A stretch of DNA of 64,000 nucleotides from Paraburkholderia phenoliruptrix. GTDB lineage: Bacteria > Pseudomonadota > Gammaproteobacteria > Burkholderiales > Burkholderiaceae. Of the stretch, positions 27,402-36,167 are shown piece after piece (position 1 is the stretch's first letter; each line of letters starts with the position of its first letter). The notes under the pieces are model-generated. The model was not told the origin of the DNA. It worked only from the letters and a program-made list of their open reading frames with translations, and searched no databases. Location of the stretch: assembly GCF_019511605.1 (NCBI RefSeq), contig NZ_JAEUAV010000001.1:62001-126000 (forward strand). Reading direction: 5' to 3'. The position numbers and the translations under genes are program-made.

Positions 27402-29651
27402 TCACGCAAACAGCTTGTCCAGCGTAATCGGCAGTTCGCGCACGCGCTTGCCCGTCGCGTGCCAGATCGCGTTGCACACGGCCGCGGCCACGCCTACCAC
27501 GCCGATTTCGCCCACCCCCTTCACACCGAGCGGATTGACGATATCGTCATGCTCCTCGACGAACAGCACGTCGATCTCGTGAATATCCGCGTTGACCGGT
27601 AGATGATACTCGGCGAGGTTGTGATTCATCTGACGGCCGATGTCGTGGTCGAACTGCCCCTCCTCGTGCAGCGCCATGCTGATGCCCCACACCACGCCGC
27701 CCGCCACCTGGTTTGCCGCGGTCTTCGGATTGACGATGTGCCCGGCGGCGACCGCGCTCACCACGCGCGTCACCCGCACGGTGCCGAGCGCTTCGTCCAC
27801 GCGTACTTCGGCAAAGATCGCCGAATGCGTGCCCATCGAGTAAGCCTGCTGCTTTTCATGCGGCTTGACGCTCGCCTGTTCCTCGAGCGTCTCGAGGCCG
27901 GCGCGCGCGAGCAGCGTGTCGATGTCGATTGCGTCGTCGGCGCCTGAGCCGCATACGAGCCGCTTGCCCATGCGCCGTATGTCCTCGCGTGCGGCAGCCG
28001 CGAAACGCGCGCCGCCATACTGCCGCGCCAATTCGACAAGCCGGTTGTGCAGGCGCCTGCATGCCGCATCGACCGCACTGCCCACCGAGGACACCGTCCA
28101 CGAGCCGCCTTCTAACGGCGCCTTCGGCAAGCGCGTATCGCCGAGTTCGAACACGACGTCGTGAAGCGGCACGCCGAGCGCATCCGCCGCGATCTGCGTC
28201 ATCGCGGTGTAAGTGCCGGTGCCGATGTCGGCGGTCGAGCTGGAAACCGTCACCCGTGCGTCGCGCGTGAGCACGGCGCGCGCCGATGCTTCGTTTTGCA
28301 TCGCGTCCCACGCACCGGTCGCCATGCCCCAACCGATCAACTCGTTGCCCTCGCGCCGTGCGCGCGGCGCGAGAGGCCGCTGGTCCCAGCCGAATCGCGC
28401 GGCGCCTTCGCGATAGCAGTCGCGCAGCGCCTTGCTGGAAAACGGCAGGTTCTTGTTCGCGTCGCGCTCCGCGTAGTTGATGAGGCGCAATTCGAGCGGG
28501 TCCATCTGCAACGCTTCGGCCAGTTCGTCCATTGCAACTTCGAGCGGAAACAGTCCTTGCGCCGCGCCCGGCGCGCGCATGTCGGCGGGCGTGGGCACGT
28601 CGAGCCTCGCGACCTTGTAGCCGAGCGTCACGTTATCGCATTGATAAAGCTGGCCCGCCCAGTTCACTACCACATCGCAATAGTCCTCGTACTGCGAGGT
28701 CTCGGACACTGCTTCGTGAATCACCGCCTGCAAGCGGCCGTCGGCCGCGGCGCCAAGCGCGACGCGCTGAATGGATTGCGGCCGATGCGCGAACGTGAAC
28801 ATCTGTTGGCGCGTGAGCGTGAGCCGCACGGGCCGCTTCAGCTCGAGCGCCGCCATGACCGCGAGCGCGAGATGATACTGCGGCCGCAGACCCGAACCGA
28901 ACGCCCCGCCGACAAACGGCGACACCACCTGCAACTCGTCGTCCTTCAGTCCGAACACGGCCGTCAGATACGACTTGGTGTTCATCACGCCCTGAGTCTT
29001 TTCATACACGGTCAGGTGGCCATTCTCGTCCGGCACCACCGTGCAGCCATGCATTTCCATCGGGTTGTGATATTCGGCAGGCGTGCTGTAGAACGCATCG
29101 ACGCGCGCCACGGCGCTTGCCAATGCGGTGTCGGCATCGCCGCGCGGCGCGGGCGGCGGATCGAAGCCGCCCTTTTCAGTGGACGGCGGCTCGGCATTCA
29201 TCAGCACCTCGCCCATATCGGTCTGATGCGGGGCGGATTCATAGCGCACGTCCACCAGCGAAGCCGCATGGCGCGCGAGCTCCAGCGACTCTGCGAGCAC
29301 CAGCGCCACCGGCTGGCCGCTGTACCACACGCGGTCGTCCCAGAGCGGCCTGAGCGGGCTTCCGCCGGGCGCCACCATGTCCTTGTACGGCTTGTCCTCG
29401 CGAGGCAACTCCGGGCGGTTCTGGTACGTCATCACATGCAGCACGCCGGGCAACGCCAGTGCAGCCGACGAATCGATCGACACGATTCTTCCCGCCGCAA
29501 TCGTGCTCGACACGACGAAGCCATACGTGAGTCGGTTGGCCGTGAAGTCGGCCGCATACTGCGCGGCGCCGGTCACTTTCAGCCTGCCGTCCACGCGTTT
29601 GTGCGGCACGCCGCTCGCGCGCAGTGCAGGCAAAGTCTCGATACGGTTCAT
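27402..29651 (-). CDS. paoC: aldehyde oxidoreductase, molybdenum cofactor subunit (PaoC-like)
   Basis: 749 residues from the ATG at 29651; a longer open frame upstream belongs to the neighbouring subunit in another frame. This is the large subunit of a xanthine-dehydrogenase family enzyme: VDGRLKVTGAAQYAADF at the start, RVWYSGQPVALVLAES, MEMHGCTVVPDENGHLTVYEKTQ, FVGGAFGSGLRPQYHLALAVMAA, PTPADMRAPGAAQGLFPLEVAMDELAEAL, and the catalytic-glutamate segment GVKGVGEIGVVG near the C-terminus. PaoABC of E. coli oxidises aromatic aldehydes in the periplasm. Start overlaps the stop of paoB by ATGA. It is the last gene of the operon; a PaoD-type cofactor chaperone is not in the window. Confidence 0.92.
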   Translation of the reverse strand: MNRIETLPALRASGVPHKRVDGRLKVTGAAQYAADFTANRLTYGFVVSSTIAAGRIVSIDSSAALALPGVLHVMTYQNRPELPREDKPYKDMVAPGGSPLRPLWDDRVWYSGQPVALVLAESLELARHAASLVDVRYESAPHQTDMGEVLMNAEPPSTEKGGFDPPPAPRGDADTALASAVARVDAFYSTPAEYHNPMEMHGCTVVPDENGHLTVYEKTQGVMNTKSYLTAVFGLKDDELQVVSPFVGGAFGSGLRPQYHLALAVMAALELKRPVRLTLTRQQMFTFAHRPQSIQRVALGAAADGRLQAVIHEAVSETSQYEDYCDVVVNWAGQLYQCDNVTLGYKVARLDVPTPADMRAPGAAQGLFPLEVAMDELAEALQMDPLELRLINYAERDANKNLPFSSKALRDCYREGAARFGWDQRPLAPRARREGNELIGWGMATGAWDAMQNEASARAVLTRDARVTVSSSTADIGTGTYTAMTQIAADALGVPLHDVVFELGDTRLPKAPLEGGSWTVSSVGSAVDAACRRLHNRLVELARQYGGARFAAAAREDIRRMGKRLVCGSGADDAIDIDTLLARAGLETLEEQASVKPHEKQQAYSMGTHSAIFAEVRVDEALGTVRVTRVVSAVAAGHIVNPKTAANQVAGGVVWGISMALHEEGQFDHDIGRQMNHNLAEYHLPVNADIHEIDVLFVEEHDDIVNPLGVKGVGEIGVVGVAAAVCNAIWHATGKRVRELPITLDKLFA

Positions 29652-30652
29652 GGCGCCGGTTCCTCCAGTGAACGTTGCGCTGCCAGCGCGAAAGCGCGCT
29701 CGATAGCGCGCGCCGTCAGCTCGATCTTGAACGCATTGCCGCGGCGGCCGCGCGCGTCGCGCAGCAAGTCGGTGGCGAAACTGCGCACCGTGTCCGCATT
29801 CAGCGGCTTGCCGCGCAGCGACGCTTCCGCATTCCCATCGCGCCACGGCTTGTGCGCGACGCCGCCGAGCGCGCAGTGCGCGTCGACAATCGTGTCGCCG
29901 TCCAGTTCGAGGCCGAGCGCCACCGAGACCAGCGCGAACGCATACGACGCCCTGTCGCGCACTTTCACGTAAGCGTGATGTGCCGCGAAGCCCTGCTTTG
30001 GCAGCTCCACCGCGGTGATCAGCTCGTCGTCGCCCAGGTTCGTGTCGATATGGGGCGTGTCGCCAGGCAAGCGGTGAAAGTCCGCGAACGGCAGCACGCG
30101 CGAGCCCTCGGGACCGGACACGTGCACCGTGGCGTCGAGCGCGGCGAGCGCCACGCACATATCCGAGGGATGCACGGCGATACAGTGTTCGCTTGCGCCC
30201 AGAATCGCGTGCATGCGGTTCACGCCTTCCATTGCCGGGCAGCCGGTGCCTGGCTCGCGCTTGTTGCAGCGCGTGCCGACATCGTAGAAATAGAGGCAGC
30301 GCGTGCGTTGCAACAGATTGCCGCCGACACTCGCCACGTTGCGGATCTGCGGCGACGCGCCCGCCAGAATCGCCTTTGCGAGCAACGGGTAGCGCGCGTT
30401 CACCGTGGCGTCGTAAGCAGCTGCGCTGTTGGTCACGAGCGCGCCGATTTTCAGTCCGCCACCGGTGGTCGGTTCGATCTGCTTGAGCGGCAGGCGGTTG
30501 ATGTCGACCACGAACTGCGGATGCACGACGTCCTCGCGCCATAAGTCGACCAGATTCGTGCCGCCCGCGATAAACGCAGCGGCGCCATTCTCGCGGTGCT
30601 GCTGGATGGCTTGACGCACTTCGCTCGCGCGTGCGTAGGAGAAACGGTTCAT
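29648..30652 (-). CDS. paoB: aldehyde oxidoreductase, FAD-binding subunit (PaoB-like)
   Basis: 334 residues. FAD-binding signatures FIAGGTNLVDLWRED and NVASVGGNLLQRTRC with a C-terminal CO-dehydrogenase flavoprotein domain (about 230-330). Between them, TRCLYFYDVGTRCNKREPGTGCPAMEG and a further EHC supply four cysteines, consistent with the extra [4Fe-4S] cluster loop known in PaoB and 4-hydroxybenzoyl-CoA reductase. It carries electrons from the iron-sulfur clusters to FAD. ATGA overlaps with both neighbours indicate translational coupling. Confidence 0.92.
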   Translation of the reverse strand: MNRFSYARASEVRQAIQQHRENGAAAFIAGGTNLVDLWREDVVHPQFVVDINRLPLKQIEPTTGGGLKIGALVTNSAAAYDATVNARYPLLAKAILAGASPQIRNVASVGGNLLQRTRCLYFYDVGTRCNKREPGTGCPAMEGVNRMHAILGASEHCIAVHPSDMCVALAALDATVHVSGPEGSRVLPFADFHRLPGDTPHIDTNLGDDELITAVELPKQGFAAHHAYVKVRDRASYAFALVSVALGLELDGDTIVDAHCALGGVAHKPWRDGNAEASLRGKPLNADTVRSFATDLLRDARGRRGNAFKIELTARAIERAFALAAQRSLEEPAP

Positions 30653-31182
30653 GGCCGCGCTCCTGCATCGGTCTTGTCGGCTGCATCCAGAATCGCAGCG
30701 ACGATGTTGGTATAAGCGCCGCAGCGGCACAGGTTGCCGCTCATCAGTTCGCGCACCTCGTCGGCGGTTTTCGCGTGGCCCTCCTGCAGCATCGCGACGG
30801 CCGAGCAGATCTGACCCGGCGTGCAGTAACCGCATTGAAAGGCATCGTGATCGATAAACGCCTGTTGCACAGGGTGTAACGCTTCGCCGTTCGCCAGTCC
30901 TTCGATTGTCGTAATCGAGGCTCCGTCGTACACGACCGCGAGCGCGAGGCAGGTGTTGATGCGCTGACCGTTCACAATCGCGGTGCACGCGCCGCATTGG
31001 CCGTGATCGCAGCCTTTCTTGGTGCCGGTCAGATGGCAGTGTTCACGCAGCAGATCGAGCAGCGACGTCCAGGCTTGCAACTGGAATTCATGCCGCTTAC
31101 CGTTGATCTCGAAGCTCACTGGTACGCGCTGCACGTCGTCTGGCACGACGTCCAGCGGCATTTCCGCAGTGGTTGTATTCAT
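30649..31182 (-). CDS. paoA: aldehyde oxidoreductase, [2Fe-2S] subunit (PaoA-like)
   Basis: 177 residues from the ATG at 31182, which has AGGAG ten bases upstream; an ATG at 31209 is less well placed. Plant-type ferredoxin cluster CDHGQCGAC...C (about 60-85) and the second [2Fe-2S] domain CGYCTPGQ...NLCRCG (about 115-160). It is the first gene of the three-gene operon. The E. coli protein has a twin-arginine signal for export. No RR motif is visible here within the first 40 residues, so this complex may remain in the cytoplasm. Confidence 0.92.
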   Translation of the reverse strand: MNTTTAEMPLDVVPDDVQRVPVSFEINGKRHEFQLQAWTSLLDLLREHCHLTGTKKGCDHGQCGACTAIVNGQRINTCLALAVVYDGASITTIEGLANGEALHPVQQAFIDHDAFQCGYCTPGQICSAVAMLQEGHAKTADEVRELMSGNLCRCGAYTNIVAAILDAADKTDAGARP

Positions 31183-31357
31183 GGGGGGTTTCTCCTGACG
31201 ATGGGTCACGCACAGGGAGCGCTAAGAACGAACTACTCACGTGCGCAATCGCTGTGCCCGGCAGGAATACAGGTCTCGATACGAACGGGCGGTGTGACGA
31301 AAAGCCCCCGCCCGCCCGAGTGCGCAGACAGCGCCGCCCGCGGATTGATCAATATGC

Positions 31358-32224
31358 CTAAATAATCGGCGAGCCGCCCGTCACGGCGATAGTCGCGCCA
31401 GAGATATAACTGGCTTCGTCGGAGGCGAGCATGACGTAAGCCGGTGCGAGTTCGGCGGGTTGGCCCGGCCGTTTCATCGGCACCTGCTGGCCGAATTTTT
31501 CGACTTTTTCCGGCGGCATGGTCGACGGAATGAGCGGTGTCCAGATCGGCCCAGGCGCCACGCAATTCACGCGAATGCCCTTCTCGGCCAGCAGTTGCGC
31601 AAGCCCGCCGGTGAAATTCTGGATCGCGCCCTTGGTGGTCGCGTAGGCGAGCAAGCCCGGATTCGGATGGTCCGCGTTGATCGAGGTAGTGTTTACAATC
31701 GCGCCGCCCGGCTTCATGTGCTTGACGGCCGCGCGCGTAATCCTGAACATCGCGCCGATATTGGTATCGAAGGTCTTGTCCCACTCTTCGTCGGTGATCG
31801 CGTCGAGAGACGGGTAGGTCATCTGATACGCAGCGTTGTTCACGACCACATCGAGCCGGCCGAATTCCTGCACCGCTTTGTCGACAATCGCGTTGCAATG
31901 CGCGCGGTCCGTAATGTCGCCCGGCATCAGCACCGCCTTGCGGCCTGCTTTTTCGACCCAGCGCGCGGTTTCGCGCGCATCGTCGTCTTCGTTCAGGTAG
32001 GCGATCAGCACGTCCGCGCCTTCGCGCGCGAACGCAATGGCCACTGCGCGGCCAATTCCGCTGTCGCCTCCCGTGATGATCGCCGCCTTGCCTGCAAGCC
32101 GGCCCGAGCCCTTATATGACTTCTCGCCGTGATCGGGCTGCGGTTGCATGGGCGCTGTGCGGCCCGGCGTCTGATCCTGCTGTTGCCCTTCGAACGGCGG
32201 TGTAGGACGTTCTGTGTCGCTCAT
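31358..32224 (-). CDS. short-chain dehydrogenase/reductase, YghA-like
   Basis: 288 residues from the ATG at 32224 (GGAGG just upstream). A 40-residue polar N-terminal tail (PPFEGQQQDQTPGRTAPMQPQPDHG) precedes a classical SDR: cofactor site AAIITGGDSGIGRAVAIAFAREGADV, NNAAYQ, active-site Ser in VNTTSINADHPNPGL and YATTK, ending with SYISGATIAVTGGSPII. The tail and core match the YghA / general stress protein 39 group, NADP-linked and often stress-induced. Substrate unknown. Confidence 0.9.
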   Translation of the reverse strand: MSDTERPTPPFEGQQQDQTPGRTAPMQPQPDHGEKSYKGSGRLAGKAAIITGGDSGIGRAVAIAFAREGADVLIAYLNEDDDARETARWVEKAGRKAVLMPGDITDRAHCNAIVDKAVQEFGRLDVVVNNAAYQMTYPSLDAITDEEWDKTFDTNIGAMFRITRAAVKHMKPGGAIVNTTSINADHPNPGLLAYATTKGAIQNFTGGLAQLLAEKGIRVNCVAPGPIWTPLIPSTMPPEKVEKFGQQVPMKRPGQPAELAPAYVMLASDEASYISGATIAVTGGSPII

Positions 32225-32523
32225 ACGATCCTCCAGAATGCTGATTAACATGTGCGGCGTGCAAAGCGCACGGCATCATTGCCGAATCAGCAACCGGCGG
32301 GCCAGCGTGGCGTGCGAGATGGCGGTGCATGCGTGACGCCCACAGTGCGTGTCGACGCAAAAAGCCCGGAAATGAAGCATGAAGAGAGGTGAGCTTGTGG
32401 GTGGCTCAACGGCGATTCAGGAGACAGCCGGGTGCGTGCATGGAACGTACAACGCGGAACGCCCACCACCCAACACCGTGCGGCAACCCGCCAATCGCAG
32501 TTTTTTCAAAGCTCGCGCAGGCT

Positions 32524-32982
32524 TTACGGCGGCCCTGCCGCGTGCAGAGCCGCAGCCGATTCGAGCACGCGCAGCAGCCGCTCCGGCGTGAGCGGCTTTG
32601 CGCAATGCGCGTCGAAACCGACTGCGCGCGCGCGAGCGCGGTCGTCACGCGACGCAAAGGCGGTGCATGCGACGAGCAACATGTGCGCCGTGGCCGGATG
32701 CGCACGCAAGCGCCGCGCAAGCTCGAAACCGTCGAGTCCCGGCATCTTGATGTCCAGCACCACGGCAAACGGCTGCCACGCGCACGCCATGTCGCATACC
32801 TCGTGCGGATTTTCAAGTGCGCGGCATTCGAATCCGTCCGCGTTCAACAGCATCTGCAGCGCGTCCGCCGCCTCGCGATAGTCGTCCACCACCAGCACGC
32901 GGCGATGTGAAGCCATCGCATACTGGATAGGCCGCCATACAACCACGTCTTCGCTGTCGTCGAGTCGGTTATCGAGCGTCAC
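32524..32982 (-). CDS. single-domain response regulator
   Basis: About 152 residues using the GTG at 32982, which has GGGAGG six bases upstream; ATGs at 33078 and 32916 are alternatives with weaker sites. The receiver domain is RVLVVDDYREAADALQMLLNADGFEC, phosphorylated Asp in AVVLDIKMPGLDGFELARRLR, and the conserved LVACTAFASRDD and AHCAKPLTPERLL. No output domain. It may act as a phosphorelay carrier or regulate by protein contact. The nearest kinase in the window is 13 kb away, so no partner is assigned. Confidence 0.85.
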   Translation of the reverse strand: MTLDNRLDDSEDVVVWRPIQYAMASHRRVLVVDDYREAADALQMLLNADGFECRALENPHEVCDMACAWQPFAVVLDIKMPGLDGFELARRLRAHPATAHMLLVACTAFASRDDRARARAVGFDAHCAKPLTPERLLRVLESAAALHAAGPP

Positions 32983-33096
32983 CCTTGCCTCCCTGGTCGC
33001 TGCTTGCCGCGTCGCGGCATCCGGCACACGGCCGCAAGATTCGCTCCCGCGCTGCACCGCGTGGTTGATTACATGCATTCTGAGTGGCAGCGAGGT

Positions 33097-34782
33097 TCAA
33101 GCCGCCCGATCGTCGATGAAACCCTTCAGCATCGCGAGCGTGTCGGCGTCGTCGATATGCTTGTCCGTGCGCCAGCGCAGCATGCGCGGAAAGCGCACGG
33201 CCACGCCCGACTTGTGGCGCGGGCTCGCCTGAATGCCCTCGAAGCCGATTTCGAACACGAGTGTCGGCGTGACACTGCGCACCGGTCCGAACTTCTCGAT
33301 CGTAGTCTTGCGCACGATTGCGTCAACCTGGCGCATTTCCTCATCGGTAAGACCCGAATAGGCTTTCGCGAAGGGTACTAGCGTTCGGACTCCGTTGGCT
33401 TCGTCCCACACTGCGAACGTGAAATCGGTGTACAGGCTTGCGCGGCGGCCGTGTCCGCGTTGTGCATAAACCAGTACTGCGTCTACCGCATAAGGATCGA
33501 TCTTCCATTTCCACCATGTGCCGGAAGCTTTCGTGCGGCCCACGCCGTACAGCGACTCGCGCTCTTTCAGCATCAACCCTTCGACGCCGCGCGCGCGGCT
33601 CTCTTCACGCAGCGCGGCAAGTGCCTGCCAGTCGGCACCGCAAACAAGCGGGGAAACGCGCAGCAGATCGCGCGCGAGCGGGTTCTCGAGCGACACGGCA
33701 AGCGAGTCCAGACGCGCGCGCCGCTCAATGAGCGGCGCCATGCGCAAGTCCTCGCCATGTGCTTCCAGCAGATCGTAGGCAAGCAATGCGGCCGGCGAAT
33801 CAGTGAGAACCTTTTTGGTCAGCGTCTTGCGCGCGATGCGCGGTTGCAGACGCGCGAACGGCAACGGCGCGGCGGCGCCCGGCTCCCACGCGAGAATTTC
33901 ACCGTCGATCACGAACCCGTCCGGCAACGCCTCGCCGAGCGCGGCGACTTCCGGAAAGCGATCGGTAATCAGGTCCTCGCCGCGCGACCACAACCACACG
34001 CGTCCCGCACGCTTGACGAGTTGCGCGCGAATGCCATCCCACTTCCATTCGATCAGCCAGCGTGACGGATCGCCCAGCGTGCCCGGTTCGGTCTGCAACG
34101 GATGCGCGAGAAAAAATGGATACGGCAGGCCCAGATCGCTGTCGTGCCGCTCTATCGCGTGCTGCGCGTCGTCTCCCGCAACATCGGTCGCCTCGGGCGC
34201 AATGAGCCGCAAATAGCGCGCGGCGTCCGGCTTTTGCCGGGAATCGGTCCATCCGACCATGCGCTGCGCAATGCGCTTGTGGTCGATGCCGGCTACCTCG
34301 GCCAGCGCGCGCACCACCAGTTGCCGCGCGACGCCCACGCGAAAGCCGCCGCCAATCAGCTTGGTGAGCAGAAAGCGACCGCTCCAGTCGAGTTCGTCCC
34401 AATAGCTGAAAAGACGCGTGCGCAGCTCTTCGGGCGCGAGACCCCGCAAGGGCAGCACGCGCTGCTCGATCCACTGTGTCAGTCCGAGCTCGGAGCTACG
34501 TTGTGCGGGCGGCAGAATATGCGCAATAGTCTCCGCAAGATCGCCCACTGCGTGATACGACTCCTCGAAAAGCCACGCGGGCAAGCCCGCGCGTTCCCGC
34601 GCGAACTCCGTGAGCAGGCGTGTAGGCACCGATTGCCGCGGCTTGCCGCCCGCCAGAAAGTACGACGCCCATGCTGCGTCTTCAGGCTCGGCAATGGAGA
34701 AATAGCTGGTCAGCGCCTCCAGTTTGTCATGCGTGGAGGTGGTCGCGTCGAGCGCGGTGTAGAGAGCAGCGAAGCGCTTCAT
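33097..34782 (-). CDS. ATP-dependent DNA ligase
   Basis: 561 residues. N-terminal helical DNA-binding domain (about 1-220), then nucleotidyltransferase with the adenylated lysine in EWKWDGIRAQ (K247), DGEILAWEPGA (motif III), ARGVEGLMLKERESLYGVGRTKASGTWWKWK (motifs IV-V), and an OB domain to the end. This is the LigB-type ligase found with an MBL nuclease and sometimes Lhr helicase and a metallophosphoesterase in a DNA-repair gene set. The housekeeping NAD+ ligase is not here. The gene overlaps its nuclease neighbour by ATGA. Seals nicks, probably in repair. Confidence 0.93.
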   Translation of the reverse strand: MKRFAALYTALDATTSTHDKLEALTSYFSIAEPEDAAWASYFLAGGKPRQSVPTRLLTEFARERAGLPAWLFEESYHAVGDLAETIAHILPPAQRSSELGLTQWIEQRVLPLRGLAPEELRTRLFSYWDELDWSGRFLLTKLIGGGFRVGVARQLVVRALAEVAGIDHKRIAQRMVGWTDSRQKPDAARYLRLIAPEATDVAGDDAQHAIERHDSDLGLPYPFFLAHPLQTEPGTLGDPSRWLIEWKWDGIRAQLVKRAGRVWLWSRGEDLITDRFPEVAALGEALPDGFVIDGEILAWEPGAAAPLPFARLQPRIARKTLTKKVLTDSPAALLAYDLLEAHGEDLRMAPLIERRARLDSLAVSLENPLARDLLRVSPLVCGADWQALAALREESRARGVEGLMLKERESLYGVGRTKASGTWWKWKIDPYAVDAVLVYAQRGHGRRASLYTDFTFAVWDEANGVRTLVPFAKAYSGLTDEEMRQVDAIVRKTTIEKFGPVRSVTPTLVFEIGFEGIQASPRHKSGVAVRFPRMLRWRTDKHIDDADTLAMLKGFIDDRAA

Positions 34783-35957
34783 GAACGGCTCGCGGTGTCG
34801 CCCAGCTCGGCAGCGGAGCCTTCGTTGCTGGGCTCAGGCGCAAGGCTGTCTTGTGCAACGGCGTCTTGTCCAGCGGGCTCTTGTGCAACGGTTTCCGCGC
34901 CGCCCAGCGCATCGGCTTCGACAGTGTCGTCGCCATATTGCGTCGCGAAAGCGCCGGCCTCGAGGCCCTGCTCGCGCAGCCAGCGCACCATCGGCTCGAC
35001 AGAGCCATGCGTGACGATCACCCGCTCTGCGCCGCTCGCGTGAATCGCCGTTTGCAGCGCGGGCCAATCCGCATGATCGGAAAGCACGAAGCCGCGGTCG
35101 ACGCCGCGTCTGCGGCGCGCGCCGCGCAAGCGCATCCAGCCCGACGCGAATGCGTCGCTATAGTCGCCAAAGCGTCTGAGCCACGCGCTGCCCTGCGCCG
35201 AGGGCGGCGCGACGATCAGCGCCTCTTTGAACACGGCCTTGTCTTTCGGCGCAATTTCGCTGACGAGCCGTATCGGCGGCAACCGCACGCCGGCCTCGCG
35301 ATACGCGCGATTCAGGGGCTCCACAGCGCCATGACAGAAGATCGGCCCGATGGCCGCGTCGACGCTCGCGAGAACCCGCTGCGCCTTGCCGAACGAATAG
35401 CAGAACAGCACCGACGCGCGACCTTGGGCGGCGTTGTGACGCCACCATGAATCCACGCCGTCGAACACGCTTTGCGGCGGGTCCCACCGGTAGATCGGCA
35501 AACCGAAAGTGGATTCGGTGATAAACGTGTCGCAACGCACGGGCTCGAATGCATCGCACGTGGGATCGGGGTCCAGCTTGTAGTCGCCGGAAGCGACCCA
35601 CACGCGGCCACGATGCTCGATGCGCAATTGCGCGGAACCCAGTACATGTCCCGCCGGATGCAGCGATACGGTCACGCCGTTGATGTCGAGCCGCTCGCCG
35701 TATGCAAGCGTTTGCAGCGAGATGTCAGGCAGGCGCGAGAGCAGCACGTTCGCCCCCGCGCGCGAGCCGAGATAGTGCCGATGGCCGAAGCGCGCGTGAT
35801 CCGAATGGGCATGCGTAATCACGGCGCGCTCAACAGGCTGCCACGGATCGATATAGAAATCGCCCGGCGGACAATACAAACCCTCGGGCCGTGCAATGAC
35901 GAGGTCCCCGGGGCCGGCATGGTCCGCCGCGATAGTCGATGCTGGTTCGAATGCCAT
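34779..35957 (-). CDS. ligase-associated MBL-fold exonuclease
   Basis: 392 residues starting at the ATG at 35957. Metallo-beta-lactamase / beta-CASP fold: HAHSDHARFG metal motif (H49, H51, D53, H54), GHVLGSAQLRIEH, VWVASGDYKLDPDPTCDAFEPVRCDTFITESTFG, and the late VLSDHADW and VIVTHG motifs. Proteins of this subfamily that pair with ATP-dependent ligases are 5' exonucleases for DNA ends. Translationally coupled to the ligase. A low-complexity acidic tail (GGAETVAQEPAGQDAVAQDS...) is added at the C-terminus. Confidence 0.92.
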   Translation of the reverse strand: MAFEPASTIAADHAGPGDLVIARPEGLYCPPGDFYIDPWQPVERAVITHAHSDHARFGHRHYLGSRAGANVLLSRLPDISLQTLAYGERLDINGVTVSLHPAGHVLGSAQLRIEHRGRVWVASGDYKLDPDPTCDAFEPVRCDTFITESTFGLPIYRWDPPQSVFDGVDSWWRHNAAQGRASVLFCYSFGKAQRVLASVDAAIGPIFCHGAVEPLNRAYREAGVRLPPIRLVSEIAPKDKAVFKEALIVAPPSAQGSAWLRRFGDYSDAFASGWMRLRGARRRRGVDRGFVLSDHADWPALQTAIHASGAERVIVTHGSVEPMVRWLREQGLEAGAFATQYGDDTVEADALGGAETVAQEPAGQDAVAQDSLAPEPSNEGSAAELGDTASRS

Positions 35958-36167
35958 GTTGCACAACAGAAGCAAAGCCTATTCCCGGCGGTGCCTGCAC
36001 TGCCTGCACTGGCGGCGAGCAATACGCGAGAGGTCACGACCGCCCCCTTCGCGAACAGTATGAACAAGGCCCCTTAGGGCATGGCGGCATTCTTGCTTAC
36101 CCGCATACAAAGCGCGTCCGTATGCGCCGCCCGTCGGCGGCCCGAGACGCGCGCGTGGCGAGGACCC

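Noticed and set aside
28161-29972. 603-codon open frame opposite the molybdoenzyme genes
   Set aside because: Antisense shadow of conserved paoC and paoB; composition typical of a GC-rich false frame.
29652-30686. 345-residue N-terminal extension of the molybdenum subunit
   Set aside because: It runs through paoB in another frame. The family start MNRIETLPALRASG at 29651 overlaps paoB by ATGA as expected.
34779-36167. LexA box upstream of the ligase-nuclease operon
   Set aside because: No CTGT-N8-ACAG occurs between the nuclease start and yihY, so SOS control of this pair is not supported by sequence.
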